Part shown: piece by piece, positions 33,897 through 44,307 of the stretch
How the letters are laid out: the number at the start of each line of letters is the position of its first letter
Numbering within the stretch: the first letter of the stretch is position 1
Origin: Pseudeuparius sepicola
Taxonomy: Eukaryota > Arthropoda > Insecta > Coleoptera > Anthribidae
DNA length: 64,000 nt
Assembly (NCBI GenBank): GCA_963920635.1
Contig: OY987298.1
Coordinates: 310,001 to 374,000, forward strand
Direction of reading: 5' to 3'
Made by a program: the position numbers and the translations under genes
The notes under the pieces: generated by a model
Databases searched by the model: none
What the model was told of the DNA's origin: nothing
What the model saw: the letters and a program-made list of their open reading frames with translations, nothing else

Positions 33897-34885
33897 CAGG
33901 GTTTCCCAACGAAAACTTGACCCCCCAAAAATTAGAAAACCAAAAATTTTTGAAAATTAGCCGAGACCCGTCGATTTTTGTTCTTGGGGGAAGCTTTTTT
34001 GACAGTCAAGCCAACCCGATATGTTCATCCCCCTAATCCCTAAACAACCCCAACTTTAAAATTTCAAATGGATCTACCATCCTTGAATGGCGCATCATTT
34101 TAAAGCCCTTTTTATTGCGAATACAGTGATGTATGGTTTTTTGAATTCTGTTGGAATTTGACAGAGTTATTGGCTAAAAACGGAAAGTTGACAATCCATT
34201 GTATACGCGTAGTAATTTCTACACAAATGCCCGCCACTAATAAGTTTTTTATCTACTACACACGACCAAATTACCTAGTTTTTATTGACGTGTCGATCAG
34301 TTTACAAAAAAGTCACAAATAAAAAAGCTGAAGCAAAACAAGAAAGTTCATATGAATTCAAACCTTATATCTTTTTAAAATATGTAACAAAAAGTCACTG
34401 TCACAAAAAGTTCCCGTTTTTTTGCTTGAAACCACGAAATCGTTAGTTTCAGCCTGGTATTGAAAGTGTAAACGTGTTTACAAAATGGTTTATTCTATCG
34501 CGGAAAGGGTAGAAATTGTTGCAATTCGCAATTCGTGCTGTATAGCTTTAGCGCAATCATGATTTCGATAATAAATTGCAACAATTTCCAACCTTTCCGC
34601 CATAGAACACGTTTACACTTTCAATAGCAGGCTGAAACTAAGGATTTCGTGGTTTCAATCAAAAAACGGGAACTTTTTTTGTGACAGTGACTTTTTGTTG
34701 TTTTAAAAAGAGATACATTTTTAAGGTTTGAATTGGTATGAACTTTTCTGTTTTGCTTCGGCTTTTGCATTTGTGACTTTTTTGTAAACTGATAGACGCG
34801 TCAATAAAAACTAGGTAATTTGGTCGTATCTAGTAGATAAAAAACTTATTAGTGGCGGGCATTTGTGTAGAAATTACTACGCGCA
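33897..34885. mobile_element. Fold-back element whose arms each include the start of a transposase gene
   Basis: A TA-flanked left end CAGGGTTTCCCAACG at 33897 is followed by a palindrome: arms ~34200-34526 and ~34574-34885, mirrored through CTACTACACACGACCAAATT, AAGTCACTGTCACAAAAAG and CGTGTTTACA. The palindrome centre falls inside transposase codons. The outer right end is missing; at 34888 a different CAGGGTGTCC end begins. Confidence 0.75.
34485..34526 (+). pseudogene. N-terminal scrap of mariner-type transposase
   Basis: ATG at 34485 opens MVYSIAERVEIVAI, closely matching MEYLSIRDKIEIVRLV of the intact enzyme at 8175. A mirrored and mutated version lies on the opposite strand at about 34612-34574. 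The frame diverges after 14 residues. The palindrome thus arose by inverted duplication of the 5' end of a transposon, including its first codons. Confidence 0.6.
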
Positions 34886-34887
34886 CA

Positions 34888-35890
34888 GGGTGTCCAGATT
34901 TGGTTGTAAATAGGGGGTATCTCGGTTATTTTTAGAGATAGGGAGTTGCGGTTTTCGCGAACTGTTGCTACTTTTTCGTGAAACGAAAGATACCGTAAAC
35001 AGATTTTTCATAGCCACCTTCGTTTTTAAGATACACGGCGAAATTGAAAATTCGCGCTTTTGGGGCATACCTCGTATGTTTTTCCATTTCCATTTCCATT
35101 TAAAAAAACCTAACTTTGGTCCATATATCGAACACTATCAATTTTAGTAAAAAACTGAATGCGGCACTGAATTCTAAGTGAAAATGTGCATAAGACACAG
35201 TTTTTGCCATTTCAATATCATTAACCGTTCCAAAATTTCTGCAGTAATAATGTCCAATGATTTGATCATCAGCTGCCATACATCCTGAAGCTAATGTTAT
35301 CAATTCCTTTCGAGCATTTACCTTTCTTTTATTCTTTTTTAAATTAAATTAGGACTGTCAGAATTATTAAAATCTATATCAATTTTAGACTGGCGTTTCC
35401 TATATTTGTATAACCTACAGCAAAACAACTAAGATCTTGGATCTTAGATACGCCACAACTGGCATCCCCTCAAAAAAAAATTGAATGAGACTTTAATTAA
35501 CGCATATTAACTCATATTTTATCACCGCCTGCACATCTAGGCTGCCATGGAAGCACCCTAGCGTGAAAACAATGGAACCTTTCGGGCGCCGTTTGCCGTT
35601 TAGTGCAGGCAGGCCGTTGGTGCGTTTTTCGTTTGTTTTTCGGCCATAGCCCTTCGCCGATTGGCCGCAACATCGCACAGGAAGCGCGCACCGTTGGGCC
35701 GGTCGCCTCGCCTGATGTGTTGGGTGTCGAAAAGTTGAAATTTCGGGTGATTACTTTTTCGGTGCTATTAAAGTGGTCACGGGACGTTAAAAAACATGAG
35801 CATACAGTCGTGGGTATATAATGCAAATGCAACTCACACCTGTCATGATGATAAATTGTTGTTGTAAAATAATGTGTTGTCGTAAAAAAC
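34888..35890. other. Solitary transposon end and unassigned sequence
   Basis: CAGGGTGTCCAGATTTGG at 34886-34903 is an unpaired element end. 35510-35720 is GC-rich. An open frame on the minus strand (35303-35100) lacks any recognised domain. No gene is supported. Confidence 0.3.
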
Positions 35891-36106
35891 GCATATACAG
35901 GGTGTCTCATTAAGGGCGAAGAGTTACCATATCTCAGGAATTAATAGTCCAGGAGCTTTGGGAAAAAGTAATGTGGTCACGAAAAATCGCTGGAAATTAT
36001 TTTTAAGTTCGTAGGTCGGCCGCTAGGGGGCGTATTCGCAACAGTAAATTTGAAAAATGAGTTTTCTCAAAAAAAAAAAGACTAATAAAGGTATATCAAA
36101 AATAAT

Positions 36107-36720
36107 TTTTCTTGAAATCGGCAGTAAAGTGTCCCAAAATCGTCATTAAAAGCACAGAAATCGTACAATAATGTAGCCCATTATTGTACGATTTTTTCAA
36201 TAAGTAGGCCTTGGCGAGATGTAAACATCAAACGTCAGACGCGGAGAAATCGACCGTCAAAAGTGACCAAATATTCAAAACCCGGCCGATAAAGGCTCAT
36301 TTAACTTTTCGTACACATTGCGAAATTGTTTCCTATAGAAGCGCAATCCTTCAGTATATATATTTTAGTAAATTTGAAAATCAGTAAATTTGTTGTGTAG
36401 GCTGCACAAGAAGCAGCAGTTTGGTTTTTCTGTCAGAAGGTGCCGTACATCATTATACTTGTCCTAGGTAGAGCGATCGGTAAAGTCAAGCAACGCCGCG
36501 CGTAGTCGATTCGTGGACGGGCGATCCCTTATTATTATTTTCTTGCCTAATAAAACATTTTTTTCCGATTTCAAAAAATATATATAATATGTACCTCGGC
36601 ACTGAAGATCTTTTTATGACTCATGTGGTTTATTTGCCTCGGCCAGAGGCCTCGGCACCTAAATTCCACATGAGTCATAAAAAGTTGAACTTCAGTGCCT
36701 TGGTACATAAATAACTATTA
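36107..36720 (+). repeat. ~610-bp repeat with two hairpins, copy 1
   Basis: Starts ATTTTTCTTGAAATCGGC and ends CATAAATAACTATTA; an inverted copy lies at about 63096-63710. It carries a perfect 16-bp stem (36158-36173 with 36179-36194, AAATCGTACAATAATG) and a long hairpin at 36588-36709 (TACCTCGGCACTGAAG.. stem, GC-rich loop GCCTCGGCCAGAGGCCTCGG). No coding frame. Its absence from the right arm of the host fold-back element proves it is mobile or was mobile. Confidence 0.75.
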
Positions 36721-37097
36721 TTGCACTCTTCAGCAAATTCTGAACAAATAGAGGTGAAACGGGCGGATAAACCTTGACTTGAAAAAATGCTGCTAACTCT
36801 GGTTGGGCTTAACCGAATTGGTCGAATTTGCGCTTGTTCAAGAGAGCTTTCCTTCTTCTATCAAATGATTCCCCATTAAGGTCATTTCGAATTTCGTGGT
36901 CACCGCTAGAGGGCGCAATTTTAAAAATTTCACTTTTATTATAATTTTCTCCGAAATTTTAAATGCATTGACATATTTATTCTGTTATAGTCGAAAAGTA
37001 GTTAATCTAAACACGACAAAAAATAACAAGGGTTCAAATCGATATCTTCATTAGTTTCGGAGTTATCGCCAAAAGAATAATTATTAACATGTTATAT

Positions 37098-37260
37098 ATA
37101 TTTGAAAGAAGGTAGGTATTTGTTGTCGAAGATTTTCATGGTCAAGCATGCCATGAAATAGATAAAAATCTGCTTGAGCTTTTCGTAAATACCTGACAGC
37201 GTATTCACATTGAAAATATACGGCAAGCATATCGTAAACCTCGGCATTCGTAGAAGGCAT
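37098..37260 (-). pseudogene. N-terminal scrap of a DUF4817-type transposase
   Basis: ATG at 37260-37258 opens MPSTNAEVYDMLAVYFQCEY then AVRYLRKAQADFYLFHGMLD, which fits the start of DUF4817-type transposases (a short lead, a Y/E-x-x-DM helix, then NARxA-like positions). About 50 codons are readable before a stop. The part from KAQADFYLFHGML onward is repeated inverted in the right arm (38376-38420), so the arm boundary lies within the gene. Inference: the element is an inverted-duplication derivative of a transposon distinct from the one at 7730. Confidence 0.6.
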
Positions 37261-37286
37261 TTTTAAAAGCTTTTATTTAACTTGCA

Positions 37287-37315
37287 ATGTATGTATGTAT
37301 GTATGTATGTATGTA
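37287..37315 (+). repeat. (ATGT)n microsatellite
   Basis: About seven ATGT units, preceded by AGCTTTTATTTAACTTGCA. The same lead with a decayed ATGT run appears inverted at 58440-58490. Confidence 0.85.
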
Positions 37316-37360
37316 ATTTGTTCGGGTGGAATCTTGCAACTCAATTTTGAAGCAGATATC

Positions 37361-37712
37361 TTCAACCGATCGAGCTGAAATTTTGTACACACGTTTAATT
37401 TGGATGACAATGCATGATTATATGTGTGACGTCATTCTAAATCCAACATGGCGGAACACTCAAGATGGCGGACTAGTTAAATTTCAACCGATCGAGCTGA
37501 AATTTTGTACACACGTTTAATTTGGATGACAATGCATGATTATATGTGTGACGTCATTCTAAATCCAACATGGCGGAACACTCAAGATGGCGGACTAGTT
37601 AAATTTCAACCGATCGAGCTGAAATTTTGTACACACGTTTAATTTGGATGACAATGCATGATTATATGTGTGACGTCATTCTAAATCCAACATGGCGGAA
37701 CACCCAAGATGG
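37361..37712 (+). repeat. 122-bp tandem repeat, 2.9 copies
   Basis: Units start at 37361, 37483 and 37605 (TTCAACCGATCGAGCTGAAA) and are nearly identical; the last is cut after AAGATGG at 37712. Each unit carries two ATGGCGG motifs (37448 and 37465 in the first), a TGACGTCA, and the word TGCATGATTATATG. After the array an open frame of ~44 codons (WSLEGLLIEELDCSKLTGKR..NRLRHLAKLK) runs to a stop at ~37841; I do not recognise it. Confidence 0.9.
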
Positions 37713-37840
37713 TCATTAGAAGGTCTCCTCATTGAAGAGCTAGACTGTTCTAAACTAACCGGCAAACGACCTTGCAACAATGATGCGTTAACTGAGATGA
37801 ATAGACTCAGACACCTGGCCAAACTAAAAATTACAAAATA

Positions 37841-38163
37841 AATTAAAAGTAAAAAAATATTTTTAAAAAAAGCTTTTATTTAAATGCGCTAAAAAGAATA
37901 AAATAATCTTTTCTTTTAAAACTTTTACTATCAACTTATAACGTCATTCCACAATTTATATGATATAAAAGCTTGTCGCGAGATTTAAGTTTTCAAACTA
38001 AGTAAATACCACTACTTAAATCTCGCGACAAGCTTTTATATCATATAAATTGTGGAATGACGTTATAAGTTGATAGTAAAAGTTTTAAAAGAAAAGATTA
38101 TTTTATTCTTTTTAGCGCATTTAAATAAAAGCTTTTTTTAAAAATATTTTTTTACTTTTAATT
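37841..38163. repeat. Perfect 150-bp inverted repeat with 23-bp loop
   Basis: Arms 37841-37990 and 38014-38163 are complementary at every base I compared. Outer module: GCTTTTATTTAAATGCGCT; inner module: GATATAAAAGCTTGTCGCGAG. The same two modules, with different sequence between them, build the imperfect hairpin at 57851-58190, and the outer module recurs at 62288. No mismatch in 150 bp contrasts with the worn arms of every other palindrome here. Confidence 0.92.
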
Positions 38164-39091
38164 TATTTAAATAAGTTCAACACACAATTTTAACTCAAAA
38201 TTTACAAAAATCCAAGATGTGACACAATACTAACATTAAAGCTTGATTCATGTGACGTTTACTTTTTTGCTTCCCTAGAGACCAAACGATTTTGTATCAT
38301 GGCGTACTAGATGATTTCCGAGAGGTAAGGTAAGTAAATTGGAAATACGTTTAACGGAATAAAAAGCGAGAAAATAACAATTTACGAAAAGCTCAAGCAG
38401 ATTTTTATTTATTTCATGGCATGCTTGACCACGGAAATCTTTGACAACAAATACCTATCTTCTTCTTTCAAATAACATGTTAATAATTATTCTTTTGGCG
38501 ATAACTCCGAAACTAATAAAGATATCGATTTGAATATTTGAATCTTTTGTATTTTTTCTTGTAAATTTAATCTACTTTTTGATTATAACAGAATAAATAT
38601 GTCATTGCGTTTAAAATTTCGGAGAATATTGTAATAAAAGTGAAATTTTTCAAATTGCGCCCTCTAGCGGTGACCACGAAATTCAAAGTGACCTTACTGG
38701 ACAATCATTTAATAGAAGAAGGAAAGCTCTCTTCAACAAGTCCAAATTAGACCAATTCGGTTAAGCCAAACCGGAGTTAGCAGCATTTTTTTCAAAGTTT
38801 ATCCGCTCGTTTCACCTCTATTTGAAGAGCTAGAGCAAAAAATCTTTAACGAAAATTGTTCAGAATTTGCTGAAGAGTGCAATAAATATTATTTTTGATA
38901 TACCTTTATTAGTCTTTTTTTTTAGAAAACTCATTTTTCAAATTTACTATCGCGAATACGCCCCCTAGCGGCCGACCTACGAACTTAAAAATAATTTCCA
39001 GCGATTTTTCGTGACCACATTACTTAAGAATATTTTTTCCCAAAGCTCCAGGACTATTAATTCCACTTCACCCTTAATGAAACACCCTGTA

Positions 39092-40390
39092 CATAATGTA
39101 TATCGCAAAGAACAATAGTAGAAATATAATACTCATGATCAATCACATATCCATTATTATTTTAAAACATCCATCCACACACCTGGAGACCAGCTACCAG
39201 AAATACCTCCGTATCTAATGACAGAATTAATTCTCGTATCTATCGAAACAGACCCTCGATATAATTGAATTATTTTATCTTAAAAACAAGAGTAAAAAAT
39301 TGCCCCATGAGATCCAGACGAATCGACTTACGGCCATTATCTGACAACCGAAATTAATATGGACTGTCAGTGCTGTCCTTAAATAATTGATCAGCTCTCG
39401 ATAAGTAACGAGAAAGTCTAAGGCATGGTTCACAGGGTTCATTTTGTCTACGAACTCGAAAAAGCTATGTTCGATTATTGTTTTTCGAATCAACATTAAA
39501 AAATCTACTGGTTTTGTTTTAGAAATATGAGCTACAAGCACTTTTAATTGATATTGTCTCTAGAAGATTAGCTTGTCTAGCGTATCGTGTTTATGTTTTT
39601 ATTAACTTTCTGAAATTTTATATTTGAGTCCTTACTTCTGATATTACCTAATAAAATGAATTTAGTATACAAATTTTTAGTTTATAAATATTTTAAGTGT
39701 AGACATTTTCCGGTTTATTGACTGCAGATTTCAAAAGTATCAGTGTGAAGGGGGCCTAATATACATATTTATGTATAGGTATGGGCAAATGATAACACGA
39801 CTATGCGGTGACTGAAGTTTTCCCATTGAAAAAATCGAAAAGTCCAAATCGTGAAGTAGGTACCTAGTTACATAATACTGCCATTACAGGTCGCTACAAT
39901 AAATTATGAATTATGAGCTGCTTGGGTATAATCGTGTTTTACCGGTGTTCCCACGCATCAATTTCAGGATGAAGCATCCATCTTGACAAAATTCGAATAA
40001 CGTGAATATCCTATTAGTGATGACAGTGATGTAATAATATTTACACACAACACACAATAACAAAGACCTAGAAATACAAGCAAAAACACCATTCTATTGT
40101 AGTTGACAAATTAAATTGTATATTAAGCTGTTGTTATTTAATGCAATAACCTAAAAGTTTAATGCCTTCGAAGAGCGCTGGACAAAAAAATGTGGGTTCA
40201 CGGTATTGCTCATAAATAGCTTTTATCCGTGTGATTTACTAATTGTCCTACACTCACTGGGATTACTACGGTTTTCTAGGGTGTTCCGTAGTACTTGAGG
40301 GAATGCAATCCTAATTCTATCGGGAAAAAAGTCGGCCCTAGCCGCAAATGGCAACGAAGACAAAATAAAAGTAATTGCCCCCCCTCCCCC
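39092..40390. other. Unassigned sequence
   Basis: No gene recognised. The longest open frame (minus strand 39541-39275) has no domain I know. Confidence 0.3.
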
Positions 40391-40458
40391 TGTGGCTGCT
40401 TTTGGGGTACTCCTAGTCTGGAGTATTGTGAGGGTGAGAATTATTATTATTATTATTC
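40391..40458 (+). repeat. Short dispersed repeat ending in (ATT)n
   Basis: TGGCTGCTTTTGGGGTACTC.. GGAGTATTGTGAGGGTGAGA then (ATT)6. A matching copy, including the GAGGGTGAGAATTATTATT tail, lies at 52596-52660. This could be the 3' end of a retroposon with a simple-repeat tail. Confidence 0.55.
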
Positions 40459-40624
40459 AAAATGGCTCCTTTGATCCAGCATAGAAATGTTTTAGAAGAT
40501 TATCTCATATTGACAAAATTAATAGCTATCTAGCATTAAAAAGAAAATAAATTTAAAACTGCAAAAAAACATAATGTTTTTATTTTCAAAAAGTTTTCAT
40601 TATTCTAATTCTTTCCATAATATA

Positions 40625-41718
40625 CAGGGTGACCCATTTGAAATGGAAGCACCCCGTAATTTTTTTATTTTTCATCCGATTTTAGACGGGTTTTGTTCTG
40701 AAGAAAGGTCGCAAAAATCTCTTTTTTACTTTGGTGCAAAATTTCAGCTCTTAATCTCAATTTTCAAGACCTACTACGAATTTTTTTTCTAGTAAAATAT
40801 GACGAAAACCGTTTAGCGATTTCTCTATTTGAAATCTGATACCACAGCGTTAATCAGGACACCCTAAAACCCCCGTATACCAAATTTGAACAAAAAATGT
40901 ACAGGGACTTCCATTTTGGAGGGTGTCAAAATTGAGCAAAATAGGAATTTTAAAGACATGGCAAGTGTGCCATGGAATCCCGTCAAAACAGATGAATGAT
41001 CAACAGGGCTACTCAAAGTGTTGGTGTGCAAAGATTCGATACAAAAATGTATAGGTTATTTTTCTCTGGGCCATCTCAAAATGCTGAATTTTTATTAAAC
41101 TTTATACTGGTTAGGAGTGCTCTGGAATCAATGAAAAAAATATTAATAAACACAAAAGTAATTTATTTCTTTACAAAATGCCAACCAACAAATAAAAACA
41201 ATTTAAATTGTTGGGCCTTTGTCAACAACGTCACTGTCTAAGAATTTGTGGCACACCAACCATCTATGACTTACTGACATACCTATACTCAGGCTTCTGT
41301 ATTTTTAGACTTAGTTCGTTTATAGTGACCCCAAAAAATTAATTATCTTTGAGATGGCACAGAGAAAGACACCTTTTATATTTTCTATTGGATATTTTCC
41401 TATTTTGCTCAAATTTGACGCCCTGCAGAATGGAACTCCCTGTATATTTTTTGTTCAAATTTGGTGTGTGGGGGTTTTAGGGTGTCCTGATTAACACCGA
41501 GATCAGATTTTAAATAAAAAATCGCTAAATGGTTTTCGTCATTTTTTAGTGGACAAAAGTTCGTAGTATACCCTAGGCCTTGAAAATTGAGATTAAGACC
41601 TAAAATTTTGTACCAAAATAAGAGCTTTTGTGACCTATCTTTAGAAAAAAAACCGGCTGAAATCGGATGAAAAATAAAAATTTTAAGGGGGTGCTTCCAT
41701 TTTAAATGGGTCACCCTG
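40625..41718. mobile_element. Palindromic TA-type element, family A copy 2
   Basis: Ends CAGGGTGACCCATTTGAAAT and complement; TA on the left (40623-40624), TT on the right where TA is expected, probably one substitution. Interior matches 1937-3084 and 48791-49994 (e.g. CTACTACGAATTTTTTTTCT, ACCACAGCGTTAATCAGGAC, AACCCCCGTATACCAAATTT). No coding content. Confidence 0.8.
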
Positions 41719-41719
41719 T

Positions 41720-42442
41720 TACTTGTTAAAAACATACGTTTGTCCCGGGGCTTATGTCTGGCGCAGATGTAGGTTTATTTCAGTAAAGTGCAAAATAAAA
41801 CCTAGAAAAACTATGCTAACCGAAAACAGGGCTATAAACTGGGATACGCTTCACCTTCTGCACATGCAATAAACCCGTGCAATTTTCATATTTAACCCAG
41901 CTCCGAATGGGTCCCATTCTTTTACGAGAACGCTTGGTCATAGTGAGAAAATGCAAACGGCGAAATACGTCGATTAAAATCTACTCAAACTCATAGTGCC
42001 TACTCAAAGTTCGAGACGTGGGGTTTGGGGCAATAAAACCAAAAGAACCCGGCGCCAATCTATTTGTAGACGTCGGACGTCGGATGGGCCCTTTTGTCAC
42101 ATAAAAATCAATCAGGGGTAATTTGTCACCTGCAACGCTGCGTCCTATAAGGGCCTTTTAATTAAAATCGATTTCGCAGCCGTTCTACTGGAAAATAACG
42201 TTGGTTTTTTCTTTTTCGCGCTTCGTCAGATGCTATTGAAAAGAGTTTATTTAAAGGGAAGGAAAAGAAATCCCGAGATTTTAAGGTTATTCTAGTTAGG
42301 TGTAGGTTTCATTCCATAGCATTTCCATTTAATAAAGTAGTAGGTACATAAACATAAGTAAGACCAACTACGTATGGAAAAAATCAATCCAATTTTTGTT
42401 TATTTTTGTGTTCCTTTTATTAAAACGACTAGAACTATAATA
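41720..42442. other. Unassigned sequence
   Basis: No gene or repeat recognised. Confidence 0.3.
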
Positions 42443-42444
42443 TA

Positions 42445-43303
42445 CAGGGTGTAACTGAACTGATGGTCAAAAATGAAACCACGTATTCTTGGAGTCAAAA
42501 TAAGGGCACTTCTCCTACGAGCCATAGTTTTTTTATACAGAGCGTGGAAGTTTGGAGAAAAATACACATATTAATTTCTTAGTACCTCTAGAAGTATATG
42601 AGATATTTTCTTCAAACTTGGCGTTTCACATGAGCAGATAGCCCTCAAACTTAAGGTTGACATGAAGCTTCTGAGGCTCCCAGTTTCGGAGATACAGGGT
42701 GTTATTAAAATTAATTATAGCAAAAGCGCATATCAGTCAATTCTTGGAATGAAAATATCATTTTTCAAAATATTGATACTAAAGTGCAAAGTTGGCAGCT
42801 AAATTATTCAAATAATGCCAAGTTGTCATCCACAGATCGTTAGATTTATTCATAAAATTACTTTTTTATTGCAGCATTGCCGTTCTTTGAAAATAATTAA
42901 GAAACGGCTGAAAATATGAAAAAATACTAAGAGATACTTTTTGTTAACCATTCTATTCACCACTCAAAACAAATTAAAAAAATGCGATTATACAGGGTAT
43001 TCATATTTTTCTGAACTAATTAATTTTACTAACACCCTGTATCTCCGCAACTGGGAGCCTCAGAAGCTTCATGTCAACCTTAAGTTTGACGGCTCTTCTG
43101 CTCATGTGACATGCCAAGTTTGAAGAAAATATCTCACATACTTCTAGAGATACTAAGAAATATGTGTATTTTTCTCCAAACTTCCACGCTTTGTATAAAA
43201 AAAACTATGGCCCGTAGGAGGAAAAAATATATGAAGAAGTGCCCTTATTTTATCTCCAACAATACGTGGTTTCATTTTTCACCATCAGTTCAGTTACATC
43301 CTG
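42445..43303. mobile_element. Palindromic TA element, family Q copy 1
   Basis: Ends CAGGGTGTAACTGAACTGAT and complement (ATCAGTTCAGTTACATCCTG), flanked by TA. Arms are about 260 bp and end at internal copies of the terminal motif (ATACAGGGTGTTA near 42694, TAACACCCTGTAT near 43029). A half copy lies at 56828-57118. Confidence 0.83.
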
Positions 43304-44007
43304 TATTTGACCTGATTGACACAAGCACATTGACAGTTCGATAGTATCATTTTTTAAGTTTTAAATTTTTGAATTTTGATCCCTTCTTTATTATATTTTT
43401 CAGGAAAATAAAAATCATACAGATTGATATTATTATTGGTATGTAGGTATAACAATTTTCTATTTCAAATATGATCAGGTGAAGAGAAACTGAAATAAAT
43501 TTGAAATGTGGCCATATGTCTCTATCTTAATCTTATCGAGATGTTTAAAATCGATTGCAAAATTTCAAACACAAGACTAAAAAGCAGAAAATAATAAAAT
43601 TGTAATATACCACATTTCTAAAAAATGACTAAAAGTATGACCTGTCGAAATTCATCTTGAACACCTGGATTGTTTCTTGTGCAATGTTACTAGTTCTGAG
43701 CAGTCCGATTTTTGCCAGAAGAGTTCGCCATGATGGTAACTACAACTTCACAAGGAAGACAATCGGATGGAAGAACTGTGCATTATGATATTTCAGTTTT
43801 CAGGTGACCAATAAGATGGCTAGTCACGCACACGCCAGTAATTTTCTGTCGGCAACATGGCGGCTAAAGGCAGGGCTTGCTACGATTATAATAGTTTATA
43901 TCCGGCTTCGGATTGGTATGATAGGGGGGAAACTATGCCAGGACCGTACGCTGAGAGTATGGCATTTTTTCAAACTGAAAGTAAACATTTTAAATTCCCT
44001 AAAATAA

Positions 44008-44274
44008 TTTGAAGAAGGTAACAGCGGGTTTGCTCTTAACAGAATAATATCTTTAGAGATAAATATAAACAAATATGAAGTGGGTACGGTTACCCGTGTC
44101 CAAAATCCTGCTTGCTTAAATATACAAAATCAAGATGAGGCATGTTTTTCGTGGTCAATAGTAACCAACAAGACGAGCACTAGAATTTCTTCGCACCCTC
44201 ATTTATATCAAGTTTTAAATTTAACCAACATCAAGTTTCCTATGAATCTGTCACAATTACAAAATTTGAAATAA
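44008..44274 (+). pseudogene. Fragment of a large arthropod transposon/virus-like protein
   Basis: An open frame reads GNSGFALNRIISLEININKY, then CLNIQNQDEACFSWSIV and HPHLYQVLNLTNIKFPMNLS. I recognise the order SGFAL..I..L.vninKy, then (I)NIqN.D..CF.WsI, then .Y...L...gi.FPm.L..i.KFE from proteins found in many arthropod genomes next to family-B DNA polymerase regions (Polinton- or virus-like), but I cannot name the family with certainty. The frame stops at 44272 and the expected KFE continues one frame over, so it is frameshifted. It is then cut by the element inserted at 44308. Confidence 0.55.
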
Positions 44275-44307
44275 GGCAAATGCTGGCTTTAGTTATACAG
44301 TGTTATA

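Larger units (their letters stand above)
35898..39089. mobile_element. Large fold-back TA element with two nested insertions
   Basis: Ends CAGGGTGTCTCATTAAGGG and complement (CCCTTAATGAAACACCCTG), flanked by TA at 35896-35897 and 39090-39091-type TA. The left arm is 35898-36106 plus 36721-37190; the right arm is 38371-39089. Comparing the arms shows that 36107-36720 is an insertion in the left arm (absent from the right) and that 37262 to ~38163 is an insertion near the centre. The arms contain conserved words CGGCCGCTAGGGGGCGTATTC and CACCGCTAGAGGGCGCAA. The centre holds the start of a transposase gene. Confidence 0.82.

Noticed and set aside
35100..35303. Minus-strand open frame of 67 codons
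   Set aside because: No recognisable domain, initiation codon uncertain, overlaps an unpaired transposon end.
35512..35910. 132-codon minus-strand open frame
   Set aside because: Low-complexity histidine/threonine/proline composition in a GC-rich patch; no domain, and it overlaps the left end of the 35898 element.
37361..37712. Tandem repeat considered as a CRISPR array
   Set aside because: Units are contiguous 122-bp copies with no spacers, in eukaryotic sequence.
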